Shown piece after piece: positions 16,812 to 25,821 of a stretch of DNA of 64,000 bases. Source of the DNA: JAYSYM01 sp964543475 (GTDB taxonomy: Bacteria; Bdellovibrionota; Bdellovibrionia; Bdellovibrionales; JAMPXM01); contig CAZIYJ010000002.1 of NCBI GenBank assembly GCA_964543475.1, positions 418,014-482,013 of the forward strand. Direction: 5' to 3'. The notes beneath the pieces were generated by a model. The model was not told where the DNA came from and did not search any database. It was given only the letters and a program-made list of their open reading frames with translations. The translations under genes were made by a program, and so were the position numbers. Within the stretch, counting starts at the first letter, position 1; every line of letters begins with the position of its first letter.

Positions 16812-17530
16812 TGAATTTCGCAATCTTATCCTGCGAAAACTCTCCCCTTCTCGAGCAGCTACTCGCTGAGTTTCGCAATTTTCTACTCCCACCACCCGCT
16901 TTAATTATCGATGGGAAGCTTACCGAAAGAGATATCGAACTTACCCTCGAGCGAATGCTTCCGAACTACAAAATCAAAAGTGTACATGAAATGGATATCG
17001 GGCTGTCAGAAATTATCCGTGTTGAAAACCATAATTCCGCAGAAACTCTTGATTGGATTAAGCGAAACAAAATCTCGTTTCTCTTGAATGGCGGAACCCT
17101 CAGAATCTTAAAGTCTGAACTTTTAAGTTCAACCGGCGGCGTATTGAACTGTCATCCTGGCCTGCTGCCACAGTATCGAGGCTGTTCCGCAGTTGAGTGG
17201 GCAATTTACAATGGCGACGCTGTTGGTGCTACGGCACATTTTATGACCGAGGGAATTGACGAAGGCCCGATCATTGTAGCCGAAACACTTCAGGTGAGCG
17301 CCGGCGAGACATATGAATCTATTCGTACACGGATGAACGAACTTCAAGCTCGATTACTGGCTTTTGCATGTAAGCATTTAGTCAATTCGAAGATGAAACT
17401 AAAAGACTTCTCGCCTCAAGAAGATGGCACGTATTACAAGCCGATTAGTCCAGAGAAGATGTATGTAGTTCGACAAAAGATTGAAAATGGTGAGTACAGT
17501 TCGCCTAAACAATTGAATCCAAACCGATGA
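16811..17530 (+). CDS. Sugar N-formyltransferase-like protein
   Basis: A 239-residue stand-alone formyltransferase. The catalytic set N113, H115 and D150 lies in LNCHPGLLPQYRG and TEGIDEGP, as in methionyl-tRNA formyltransferase and the nucleotide-sugar formyltransferases. It lacks the tRNA-binding C-terminal domain of Fmt, so a sugar amine is a likely acceptor, with N10-formyl-tetrahydrofolate as donor. It overlaps the cytidylyltransferase by 1 base and the Wzy-like gene by 4. It is only distantly similar to the formyltransferase half of the fusion at 572-1999. Two formyltransferases in one locus suggest two formamido sugars, or one sugar formylated twice. Confidence 0.82.
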   Translation: MNFAILSCENSPLLEQLLAEFRNFLLPPPALIIDGKLTERDIELTLERMLPNYKIKSVHEMDIGLSEIIRVENHNSAETLDWIKRNKISFLLNGGTLRILKSELLSSTGGVLNCHPGLLPQYRGCSAVEWAIYNGDAVGATAHFMTEGIDEGPIIVAETLQVSAGETYESIRTRMNELQARLLAFACKHLVNSKMKLKDFSPQEDGTYYKPISPEKMYVVRQKIENGEYSSPKQLNPNR

Positions 17531-18717
17531 TTCTACCGGATGTTCTGAAAAGCCTTATCGTTAAAGTTATAGTAGTTTTCAGTCTTTGCTATTACAGCCA
17601 TCTTTATTTTTTTGATTTTGACCAAGGGATTTCTTCTGCGCCTGGCTCAATCAAGGCGCTGAAAGACATTTTTTTGGTCCTAGTGTCCGCGCTAATTGTA
17701 TTTACTTACAAAATCAAGCGGCCCGCGCACGCTATTAATCTCTTAGCAGCAGTTATCCTCACTCAATTGCTGATAGGATTTTTTCTCGCCGAAGCAAAGG
17801 TCGAATTCGCGCTCTCAATAAAGAATTTCGTGCTCGCTGCGGTTGGAGCTTTGGCATTGTTTGCGATCTCGGCTGAAAAAAACCAGTTCGCAAAATTAGC
17901 TCTCACCTTTTCGACTGTGATGGTAGCCCAGGCAATCTGGGTATATGCTCTTGCTTTATTTTTTCCGAGATTTGATCTCTGGAAATTTTCGGAAGCCAGC
18001 GGATTGATTGGCAACCCGAATACTTTTGCTTTCTGTTTAAACTTAGCTATAGCGTTCAGCCTATCAGTATCGTCGACGTACTACAGATTGTTCGCTTTTT
18101 TCGCTTGTAGCTGCGCCATTCTCCTATCGAACTCAGTTAGCGGACTTCTAGTACTAATTTTTGGCTCCGTGCTCATACTGATCGTAAAGCAAACTGATCG
18201 AATTCGATACCTTTGCTCCGCGGCCTTAGTGTTTGGTTTTGTTGGCGCGCTTCACCTATCCGATATCCATCACTATAACTTCGAGGTTCATCGGCAGCTG
18301 ATACGCAAGGCACTCGGACTAGCCGCTCCTTCGCAAATGCCTGACACTAATGCAACCGAAAGCCTGTCGTTTTCAGGAAGAAGGGTTCAGTACCGCGAGG
18401 CTATCACTTTCCTCGAAAAGCCTCAGCATTTGGCCTTCGGAAGCGCAGTGACCGGCAAATACAAAGTGTACGACGGGCAGTATCTTCAGCTGTTGGTAAA
18501 TTACGGATTCGTAACTTTCCTTTTATATTTGTATGTTTCATTCCAAGCACTCATGGCTGCCGTGAGGAGTCGTCGAACGAATGATTTAAATACTTCGATA
18601 CTTGTCGCCGCCGCAGTCGTTCTAACAACCCAGGTGTTTAGCCATCTAATCGACTATTTCCCGGCCAACCTATTCGTCTGGTATGTCTATTTGATTGCAA
18701 GCACCAAAGATGCCTAA
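17527..18717 (+). CDS. Wzy/WaaL-like polytopic membrane protein (polysaccharide polymerase or ligase)
   Basis: A 396-residue, strongly hydrophobic protein with about ten predicted spans and a periplasmic-type loop around residues 245-300 (HLSDIHHYNFEVHRQ to FSGRRVQYREA). This loop, followed by more spans, is the layout of the Wzy_C O-antigen ligase/polymerase family. GLIGNPNTFAFCLNLAIAF is a typical segment of that family (GNPN). It overlaps the formyltransferase by 4 bases and ends the cassette. It probably polymerises the repeat unit on its lipid carrier in the periplasm. Whether it is a polymerase or a ligase cannot be decided from sequence. Confidence 0.72.
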   Translation: MILPDVLKSLIVKVIVVFSLCYYSHLYFFDFDQGISSAPGSIKALKDIFLVLVSALIVFTYKIKRPAHAINLLAAVILTQLLIGFFLAEAKVEFALSIKNFVLAAVGALALFAISAEKNQFAKLALTFSTVMVAQAIWVYALALFFPRFDLWKFSEASGLIGNPNTFAFCLNLAIAFSLSVSSTYYRLFAFFACSCAILLSNSVSGLLVLIFGSVLILIVKQTDRIRYLCSAALVFGFVGALHLSDIHHYNFEVHRQLIRKALGLAAPSQMPDTNATESLSFSGRRVQYREAITFLEKPQHLAFGSAVTGKYKVYDGQYLQLLVNYGFVTFLLYLYVSFQALMAAVRSRRTNDLNTSILVAAAVVLTTQVFSHLIDYFPANLFVWYVYLIASTKDA

Positions 18718-18724
18718 AGGTTTC

Positions 18725-20236
18725 TTATGCCTGCTTGAATAACGCGAGCTTAGATTTTATTTTCCCCGTTAAGTGCCAGATACCGTACTCACCCTTCGCA
18801 ACTTTCGCAAGGTCACGCACCAAAACAAAAAAGTAGCTCAGCAGCATTAATAAAAAGTTTCCTTTAATGACATGTCCATTGAAGCTACCAGTCGTAAGTG
18901 TGTTAGGTCGGTAGTGGCTGAAAGGCTCCCCAATTTTTGAAGCCCAATATCCGTAAATAAAAGCCCCATCTCCGCTTAACGGCTTTAGCTCTTTGTCCTC
19001 GAGAAATTCAATCAATTCACCTCGATCACGTGGACAGTAGGCAGCATTCAAATGCATATAAAAGCTTTTGCCAACGAGAACTGATGGAATACGCCAATAA
19101 GAGGCCTCGATCCCAGTAGTACTTCCACAAGTCAGAACCTTTTTCGAATTCCGCATGAGTGCATATGAACTCACTTCACTCTCGGGCTGAATTACCACGC
19201 AATTGCGATGATGCTCGCCGAGGGTCCTGAGTTGTCGGACATCTTCGTTATTCAAGCCTCTCAAGTTAGGATGAATTCGAATATAAAACTGAAAATCAGG
19301 TTTTTCTTCAAAGCTTTTCAAGACGAACTTCGTCGCTTCAACTTGCGTTTTGAATAGTTCGATTTCCCAGCCTGGAACTGCAGCCATTTCATCTTCAGAT
19401 GATACGAATAAAGTGATATTGTGTTTCTGAGGGTCCCAACCTTTGGGAAGCTGGGCGAAGTCTTGTTCTGTGACAAATGAATGCCATGCGCCGCTTTTGC
19501 CACGAGCGTTTTGCTCATACCAAGCGCTGGCAATTTTTCTCTTTTCTTCGGTCGTATGCTCGTCACTTCTCCAGAATGCGAGCATTTCTCTGTTCTTCTC
19601 GCGGATGTCATGAGGAAGCGTGTTCAAAGTTAACGAGTACAGTGAATTGTTCGCACCACGCTCGTGAACATAAAATGGAACTCCCCTCTGCTGACAAAGT
19701 CTCATGAGAGGCCGATAGAGCGTGAAGCGACCATTGAAAAAATAAACTAGCTCAGGCCGCTCACTCTCCAGAATTTCATTAAACTGATCCGTCAAACCGG
19801 CCAACTTTTCAATGATTTCCTTGTGCCGCTGTTCTCCTCCCGCAAGCCGCGGGGTTGAATTTCTCAAGTCACTAATGAGAGAGGATGCAAATGAGGCACC
19901 AATATCGACGCCCCTATAGTGCACTTGTTTCATCTCCTCAATATTTGAAAATACCGAAAGGTCTTCGGTCACTGATCTAGACTCTATAGTCCGCAAATGT
20001 ATTTGTTTAAGTTTTGAAATCCCTTTCAATAGCCTCAGACCCTCATCGCGACGAGATCTGCAGTAACTGCATCGCAACTTGCCCTTACAGGCCATAAAAT
20101 CTAAAGGTCGCAGCTGTCCACCGCAGGTTAAAACAGTTACCTCATCACCTTTGTTGAGGTGAGTCTGAATGATTTCGAGATCGGTCTCCCAGTGATGGCC
20201 CAAAACAGCCAACGGAGCATAAACTAATACTTTCAT
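18725..20236 (-). CDS. Capsule-type glycosyltransferase with an N-terminal cysteine cluster
   Basis: A 503-residue GT-B-like protein. The C-terminal half has YIRIHPNLRG, and CGSTTGIEASYW resembles the donor-site segment of capsule glycosyltransferases and KpsC/KpsS-type proteins. Four cysteines (C38, C50, C56, C59; pattern C-x11-C-x5-C-x2-C) near the N-terminus may bind a metal or be structural. There is one transcript gene here, ending 7 bases from the convergent Wzy-like gene. It probably transfers one sugar of the repeat unit in the cytoplasm; donor and acceptor are unknown. The family name is a best guess from motifs. Confidence 0.62.
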   Translation of the reverse strand: MKVLVYAPLAVLGHHWETDLEIIQTHLNKGDEVTVLTCGGQLRPLDFMACKGKLRCSYCRSRRDEGLRLLKGISKLKQIHLRTIESRSVTEDLSVFSNIEEMKQVHYRGVDIGASFASSLISDLRNSTPRLAGGEQRHKEIIEKLAGLTDQFNEILESERPELVYFFNGRFTLYRPLMRLCQQRGVPFYVHERGANNSLYSLTLNTLPHDIREKNREMLAFWRSDEHTTEEKRKIASAWYEQNARGKSGAWHSFVTEQDFAQLPKGWDPQKHNITLFVSSEDEMAAVPGWEIELFKTQVEATKFVLKSFEEKPDFQFYIRIHPNLRGLNNEDVRQLRTLGEHHRNCVVIQPESEVSSYALMRNSKKVLTCGSTTGIEASYWRIPSVLVGKSFYMHLNAAYCPRDRGELIEFLEDKELKPLSGDGAFIYGYWASKIGEPFSHYRPNTLTTGSFNGHVIKGNFLLMLLSYFFVLVRDLAKVAKGEYGIWHLTGKIKSKLALFKQA

Positions 20237-20290
20237 CTCTGAAAACCTATATTCCCATTTTTAACTTGTAAACCCGACCACCCCATATAC

Positions 20291-21172
20291 TTACTGTGAT
20301 CGTCCAGATGCGCGGAGATTCTCGACTATACGAATTGCCTGACGATTATCCTCGAGACCAAATCCTTTGCCATCGAGAATTTCAGAATAAACATTTTTAT
20401 GAAGCTCTGTGAAGCCTTCCGAAAACTCGAATGGCTCCCCATCTATCGAAATAGATCGGTAAGTAGTGATTTTCTTTTGCTTTGCTTCTTCGGGCAAAAA
20501 AGAGCGATCTATAGTTAGCAACCAATCAACATTTGCCTTTTCAAGACACAACTTGCCTTTTTCGACGAGTGGTGAGTGCTGAAGCAACTCTATCTCCCTC
20601 ACATCGCCAAAAATCCAAGTTAACATATCAAAAAAGTGGACTCCAATATTCGTTGAAAGACCTCCTGATTTCGAGACGTCACCTTTCCATGACTTATGAT
20701 ACCAGTCCCCTCTCGACGTAATATACGTCAACTTCACGTCGAAGAATTTATCCGGACTCTGCTCAACTTTTCGTTTGAGAGCCTGAATTGCTTCATGAAC
20801 TCTCAGCTGGAGAATCGTAAAAACTTTTTTGCCAGTGACCTTCTCGACTATGGCAAGTTCATCCAATTCTTGCTCTGTCAGAACTAGTGGCTTCTCGCAA
20901 ATAACATTGGCCCCGATTCTAAGTGCCGCAACGATGTGGCTTGCATGCAAAAAGTTTGGCGTGCAAACAGAAACGAAATCGAGCTTGCCCTCTCCGAAAC
21001 TTAGAAACTTTTCGAAGTTAGTGAAGAAAGTGCAGTCTGGAAAATAACGATCGATGATTCCAACCGAGTCATTACAGTCATAAGCAACCACCAAATTATG
21101 GCCCAAAGCTTTAATCGCCTCAAGGTGCCGTGGAGCGATGTAACCTCCGACTCCGATAATTCCAAAATTCAT
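20291..21172 (-). CDS. wbpB: WbpB/WlbA: UDP-GlcNAcA 3-dehydrogenase (Gfo/Idh/MocA family)
   Basis: It oxidises C3 of UDP-GlcNAcA made by WbpA. The 293-residue protein has the Rossmann site GIIGVGGYIAPRH (residues 4-16) and the EKP motif at 93-95 (CEKPLVLTE). The N-terminal GGYIAPRHLEA is highly characteristic of WbpB/WlbA. The length is slightly short of the usual 310-350. It follows wbpA with a one-base gap, and wbpI-wbpA-wbpB form one minus-strand operon. Its product is the substrate for WbpE at 6432-7529. Confidence 0.85.
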   Translation of the reverse strand: MNFGIIGVGGYIAPRHLEAIKALGHNLVVAYDCNDSVGIIDRYFPDCTFFTNFEKFLSFGEGKLDFVSVCTPNFLHASHIVAALRIGANVICEKPLVLTEQELDELAIVEKVTGKKVFTILQLRVHEAIQALKRKVEQSPDKFFDVKLTYITSRGDWYHKSWKGDVSKSGGLSTNIGVHFFDMLTWIFGDVREIELLQHSPLVEKGKLCLEKANVDWLLTIDRSFLPEEAKQKKITTYRSISIDGEPFEFSEGFTELHKNVYSEILDGKGFGLEDNRQAIRIVENLRASGRSQ

Positions 21173-21173
21173 C

Positions 21174-22472
21174 TTAAGCCTTTATCAGTTTCGCCGAGCT
21201 CTGGCGGAACTTTCCCCTTGTATCAACAATCATTTGAGCATTTTCGAAGATCATCTCGTAATCAAACTTGTCGTGGTCTGTTGCGAGTACAATGCAGTCA
21301 TATTGTCGAATAATTTCTGGAGTTAAGTTGACACTTTTTAGTTCAAACTTGTGCTCGCGCATTTTTGGAAAAGCAAGCACATGTGGGTCCGTATATTCAA
21401 CAACAGCTCCGTCGTCGCGAAGTTTTTCCATTAGAAATACCGACGGAGACTCACGCATATCATCGATATTTTTCTTATATGAAATCCCTAGGATCAATAC
21501 TCGAGATCCATTGATTGCTTTACGTCGCTCATTTAAAGCGATCGCAATTTTTTTCATCACGTAACTCGGCATGTAGGTATTGATCTCCCCGGCGAGCTCG
21601 ATGAATCGAGTATGCATTCCATATTCCCGGGCCTTCCACGTCAGGTAGAACGGATCGATGGGAATGCAATGGCCGCCGATCCCGGGCCCTGGGCGATAAG
21701 GAACAAATCCGAAAGGCTTAGTTGATGCTGCATCGATCACTTCATGAATGTCGATTCCCATTTTATCACAAACCATTTTCATTTCATTTACGAGCCCAAT
21801 GTTTACCGCTCGGTGAATATTTTCGAGAAGCTTTGTCATTTCCGCAGTCTTAGTTGAAGATACTGGAACGACTTGATCAATAACCCCTTGATAAAGTGCG
21901 ACCCCCGCCTTTAAACACTCCTCAGTGGAACCCCCAACGACTTTCGGTACAGTTCGAGTAGTGAACTTAGAATTCCCTGGATCTTCACGCTCAGGCGAAT
22001 AGACAAGGTAAATATCTTTTCCAACCTTCAATCCTCGCGATTCAATTCGAGGCTTCAGCTCTTCATCTGTCGTCCCAGGGTAAGTAGTACTTTCGAGTGA
22101 AACCACTTGCCCTTTTCGAAGGTAGGGAACGCACGAATCGATCGTATCTAGAACGAAACTTAAATCGGGCTCTCGATACTTGTTCAGCGGGGTCGGTACG
22201 CAAAGGATAACTGCAGTCACCTTTTCGATCTCTGTAAATTTTGTTGTCGCAACTAGCCCTGATCGAGCGGCGGTCTTTACCGACTCCGACTTGATGTGCT
22301 CGATATAACTCTCTCCGGAATTGATCGCGTCTACTTTTGCTTGATCAATATCAAAACCAATGACCTTGAATCCCTCTTCTGCAAATCTTAGCGCAAGTGG
22401 AAGTCCGACGTATCCTAGTCCTACGATTCCAATTACCGCCGTTTTTGATTCGAACTTATGAACAGTACTCAC
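21174..22472 (-). CDS. wbpA: WbpA: UDP-N-acetylglucosamine 6-dehydrogenase
   Basis: It oxidises UDP-GlcNAc at C6 to UDP-GlcNAcA in two NAD-dependent rounds. The 432-residue protein contains the GIVGLGYVGLPLA nucleotide site (residues 15-27), the catalytic cysteine C269 in GIGGHCIPIDP, and a C-terminal UDP-binding domain (about 325-432). The start is a GTG that overlaps the wbpI stop (GTGA). The WecC/UDP-ManNAc dehydrogenase reading is less likely because wbpB, wbpD and wbpE are all present. Confidence 0.88.
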   Translation of the reverse strand: MSTVHKFESKTAVIGIVGLGYVGLPLALRFAEEGFKVIGFDIDQAKVDAINSGESYIEHIKSESVKTAARSGLVATTKFTEIEKVTAVILCVPTPLNKYREPDLSFVLDTIDSCVPYLRKGQVVSLESTTYPGTTDEELKPRIESRGLKVGKDIYLVYSPEREDPGNSKFTTRTVPKVVGGSTEECLKAGVALYQGVIDQVVPVSSTKTAEMTKLLENIHRAVNIGLVNEMKMVCDKMGIDIHEVIDAASTKPFGFVPYRPGPGIGGHCIPIDPFYLTWKAREYGMHTRFIELAGEINTYMPSYVMKKIAIALNERRKAINGSRVLILGISYKKNIDDMRESPSVFLMEKLRDDGAVVEYTDPHVLAFPKMREHKFELKSVNLTPEIIRQYDCIVLATDHDKFDYEMIFENAQMIVDTRGKFRQSSAKLIKA

Positions 22473-23578
22473 AAATCTCTCCCAAGGTTTCTCTTTTTGA
22501 AGTCCGCCACAATCGTTTGAAGAATACGAGCGCTGGCTCTGCCATCTCCATAGATTCCTTTATCTGCGATCATATGTTCCACTGACGCTCTAAACGCCGA
22601 AAGAATTTTATTAAAATTTGAGCCAGCCAGTTTGCTAGCGCCTGATTCAACGAGCTCAACCCATTCAGTCTCTTCTCGAAGAATCACGCACGGTTTTCCG
22701 AGAAAATATGATTCCTTTTGAAGGCCCCCTGAGTCTGTGAGGACACAGGTCGACTCCTTTACAAAATATAGTAGATCACTGTATCCCATTGGTTCACTCA
22801 CAACTATCGATCCCATTTCAATTTTAAGCTCTTCAACGCGTTTTTTCGTTCTGGGGTGAATAAGGAATAGAACCCCAGCTTCCTCAGATATTGTTCTCAA
22901 TGCTCTAATAATCTCAGTCAGCTTGCTAGGATCGTCGGTGTTCCCAGCCCGATGAAGGGTCACCGTCACGAAAGACTTCGGAAGCGATGCTCTCAGGTCA
23001 AAGGCTGTTTTCGTTGGTAGCCGCTTAGAGAAAAATAAAGCTGAGTCGACCATTACATCACCAACATTAAAGACGTTTTGCTTAATGCCCTCGTTCTTTA
23101 ACCATGTGACCGCCTGCTCCGACGGACAAAACAAAAGATCCGAAATCTGATCGGTAAGCACGCGGTTGATTTCTTCTGGAATCTGCTTATTGAAAGACCG
23201 AAGACCTGCTTCTACATGGACTATTGGAAAATGAAGCTTTGCTCCACAAAGGGCGCCGGCCAAGGTCGAATTGGTGTCGCCATAAACTAAGACATAGTCG
23301 GGCTTTTCCTTGAGAAGAATCTCGTCAATTTGCAACATCATCTGACCAGTCATAACCCCGTGAGTACTCGAGTTAACCCCTAAAGAGTAGCGTGGAGGAG
23401 TAATTTCCATCTCATCGAAGAATACCTGCGACATGTTATGATCAAAATGCTGGCCCGTATGAACAATGATGTCTTCAATCAAAGCTGTCGTTGACCTGTT
23501 ATGCTGCCTGATGGCTTCCGACAGCGTCGCTGCTTTAATGAACTGGGGGCGCGCCCCCAAGATCGTGATTATTTTCAT
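22469..23578 (-). CDS. wbpI: WbpI-like non-hydrolysing UDP-sugar 2-epimerase (WecB family)
   Basis: It epimerises C2, probably converting UDP-GlcNAc3NAcA to UDP-ManNAc3NAcA. The 369-residue protein shows the family signatures GARPQFIKA at the N-terminus, HTGQHFD, YGDTNST, HVEAGLRS, EEINR and SGGLQKE. The start chosen is the ATG at 23576-23578, because MKIITILGARPQ is the canonical N-terminus; an ATG four codons upstream (23590) is possible. WecB (UDP-GlcNAc 2-epimerase) belongs to the same family, so the WbpI assignment rests on the operon with wbpA and wbpB and the presence of wbpD and wbpE. Confidence 0.82.
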   Translation of the reverse strand: MKIITILGARPQFIKAATLSEAIRQHNRSTTALIEDIIVHTGQHFDHNMSQVFFDEMEITPPRYSLGVNSSTHGVMTGQMMLQIDEILLKEKPDYVLVYGDTNSTLAGALCGAKLHFPIVHVEAGLRSFNKQIPEEINRVLTDQISDLLFCPSEQAVTWLKNEGIKQNVFNVGDVMVDSALFFSKRLPTKTAFDLRASLPKSFVTVTLHRAGNTDDPSKLTEIIRALRTISEEAGVLFLIHPRTKKRVEELKIEMGSIVVSEPMGYSDLLYFVKESTCVLTDSGGLQKESYFLGKPCVILREETEWVELVESGASKLAGSNFNKILSAFRASVEHMIADKGIYGDGRASARILQTIVADFKKRNLGRDL

Positions 23579-23685
23579 GTTTCTCGCCATTTTTTAGGGA
23601 GCAGAATCCTCAGATTTGTTCTATATATCAACCATAATCTTTTAAGATAATGTCCCGATCCTGAGCCGCTCCCATGGAGGAAATT

Positions 23686-24270
23686 TTGACTGATATAGCC
23701 ATTCACCCGTCCGCTATCGTCGATGCAGGTGCCACCATTGGTGAGGGCACTAAAATCTGGCATTGGACCCACGTTTCGGCGGGAGCTCAAATAGGCCGCT
23801 CTTGCTCTCTTGGGCAAAACGTTTATATCGGAAACAAAGTCACTCTCGGGAACAACGTCAAGATTCAAAACAACGTCTCCGTCTATGACAACGTCACCCT
23901 GGAAGATGATGTTTTTTGCGGACCCAGCATGGTTTTTACGAATGTTATCAACCCACGCTCAGCTGTGGTGCGAAAATCTGAATACAAAGCAACTCTAGTT
24001 CGGCGTGGGGCGACAATTGGAGCAAACGCAACTATCGTCTGCGGGGTCACACTTGGAGAACAGTGCTTCATAGGAGCGGGCGCAGTTGTCAATCGTGACG
24101 TTCCCGCCTTCGCATTGGTGGTCGGGGTTCCCGCGAGACAAGTGGGATGGATGTCGAGATTTGGCGAGCGCCTACCATTACCGGTCGAGGGTGAAGCGAC
24201 ATTTGTTTGCGAAAAATCGAACAAAAAATATATTCTCACAGGCAACTGTTTAACTGAGCAAGATGTATAA
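23686..24270 (+). CDS. wbpD: WbpD: UDP-GlcNAc3NA N-acetyltransferase (hexapeptide repeat)
   Basis: It acetylates the 3-amino group made by WbpE. The 194-residue left-handed beta-helix protein closely matches WbpD: KIQNNVSVYDNVTLEDDVF, GPSMVFTNV and GVPARQVGWMSRFG are family hallmarks. The start is probably the TTG at 23686-23688, preceded by GGAGG at 7 bases' spacing. The ATG at 23674 overlaps that site and would add four residues. It is transcribed away from wbpI, with 107 bases between their starts, and overlaps the following membrane glycosyltransferase gene by 8 bases. Confidence 0.88.
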   Translation: MTDIAIHPSAIVDAGATIGEGTKIWHWTHVSAGAQIGRSCSLGQNVYIGNKVTLGNNVKIQNNVSVYDNVTLEDDVFCGPSMVFTNVINPRSAVVRKSEYKATLVRRGATIGANATIVCGVTLGEQCFIGAGAVVNRDVPAFALVVGVPARQVGWMSRFGERLPLPVEGEATFVCEKSNKKYILTGNCLTEQDV

Positions 24271-25819
24271 CCAGCTTGAAAAATACGCTGAAGAAAATTT
24301 TTTCAAGCTGTCAGCAGCAGTGCTTTTCTTCGCAATTCTCATAAGACTTCTTTCGTTGAACCCTTTTGGTGTGTGGTTTGATGAGCAGTGTTCGCTTAGA
24401 GGAGCTTTGGGAATTGCGACCTCACTTCCGTCGAAAGAAGTTACCGCCAAAGAAAGCCCCAGCCATTTCGTCGATTTCCTGCCTAATTTTATTCACAACC
24501 AAAATCGAATCGAAAATGTACTTCCTGCTACACTGGCAATTGATCGGGGCAATGGCCCGCTCCATAACTTGAGCTCGTTCATATGGATAAACACGTTCGG
24601 TCGCTCAGATGTTAGCGTGCGCTTGAACACGGTGCTCTTTAGCATTTTGTCTTTAGTCGCTTTGTTATACTTTTTCTCCCGGGTTTTTGGAAAAACTGAA
24701 GCTATTGCCGCTGGCTTACTTTTCGCTACAAACCCTTCCTTAGTTAAATACGGAACTCAGTTTAGGCCTTACTCCTTCGGAACATTTTGGGTGGTACTGT
24801 CTTCAGCCCTACTCTACTTTATCGTAGCAGATTCAAAACATAGAATTTCACGCACTGTTCTGTATGCCGCTTATTTCCTTACGATCAGCGCTACATTCTT
24901 TAGCCACTATTTAGCAGCTTACATTCTCCTGGCTCATCTGTTTTTTTGCGCCGTTTACCTCCGCCGATGGCGAGCGTGGATTAGCTTCGCGATTGTCGCA
25001 GGCTTGTTAAGTAGTTTATTTTATCTGTGGCTAATCAATGGTGCTGCTGAAGGCATCAAGATTATGAGTGAGCACAGCAAGCTGTGGGCCACTCGGCAAC
25101 TTGAATACGGGGGTTTCACATTTTCACAACTCGTTTCCGAATCGGCAAAAGTAATTCCAAAATTGCTTGGCTTAACGACGTTCGGCGGAAGTATCGAATC
25201 TGGTTCAAAACTTAAGGTTCTGTACGAAAGCTTCAAAATTTTCGGAAGCATAACTGCGGTTTTAGTCGCTTACAAATTTTTAAAAAGCAGACATAAAACG
25301 TCAAATAATATGGCTCTGGCCCTACTGCTAATCACGTCTGGGAGCTGTTTAATATATTCAATCTATAGCTCAACCGCCTCAAAACATTATCTGCCATTCA
25401 TCGATCGCTACATCATGTTCGCAGTCACACTAGGAACAGGTATCACTGCCGCAATCAGTGTCAGCTTTTACCGGCAAACTCAAAGTCGGCTTCTAAAAAC
25501 AATTGCCATTGTCGCGTTTGCCTCTCAAGCTCTGACGGGCTTAGCAAAGAACTCGGCTGATATTCGCAGAACCAAAAGTTACAACTGGGAAAACAAAAAT
25601 CTTTTTGTGACAGCCGCTCATAACGTTTCGCAAGTCGACCCCGAGCAGGTCGAAGTCATTTATCCCACCTGGAATATTGCGACCATGACGAATATATATT
25701 TGCCAAAGGGTTTCGGCGTGAATCAGCGATTAATAGTTACCGAAGATCCTAAAAACATATATGTTCGCAATAAAATTACAGGCCAAGAAAAGTTTATTGA
25801 AAAGAATATTGAGGAGTAG
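24263..25819 (+). CDS. GT-C (PMT_2/ArnT-like) membrane glycosyltransferase
   Basis: A 518-residue polytopic protein with about ten spans, starting in the 8-base overlap with wbpD. After the first span comes WFDEQCS, the acidic motif in the first periplasmic loop that is typical of GT-C enzymes, which use polyprenyl-phosphate-linked sugars. GRSDVSVRLNTVLFS and KYGTQFRPYSFG belong to the PMT_2 (GT39-like) family. The C-terminal 120 residues are soluble and probably periplasmic. It may add a sugar to the glycan or another envelope acceptor in the periplasm, using the donor made by the GT2 at 26818-27582. Confidence 0.75.
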   Translation: MYNQLEKYAEENFFKLSAAVLFFAILIRLLSLNPFGVWFDEQCSLRGALGIATSLPSKEVTAKESPSHFVDFLPNFIHNQNRIENVLPATLAIDRGNGPLHNLSSFIWINTFGRSDVSVRLNTVLFSILSLVALLYFFSRVFGKTEAIAAGLLFATNPSLVKYGTQFRPYSFGTFWVVLSSALLYFIVADSKHRISRTVLYAAYFLTISATFFSHYLAAYILLAHLFFCAVYLRRWRAWISFAIVAGLLSSLFYLWLINGAAEGIKIMSEHSKLWATRQLEYGGFTFSQLVSESAKVIPKLLGLTTFGGSIESGSKLKVLYESFKIFGSITAVLVAYKFLKSRHKTSNNMALALLLITSGSCLIYSIYSSTASKHYLPFIDRYIMFAVTLGTGITAAISVSFYRQTQSRLLKTIAIVAFASQALTGLAKNSADIRRTKSYNWENKNLFVTAAHNVSQVDPEQVEVIYPTWNIATMTNIYLPKGFGVNQRLIVTEDPKNIYVRNKITGQEKFIEKNIEE

Positions 25820-25821
25820 CG

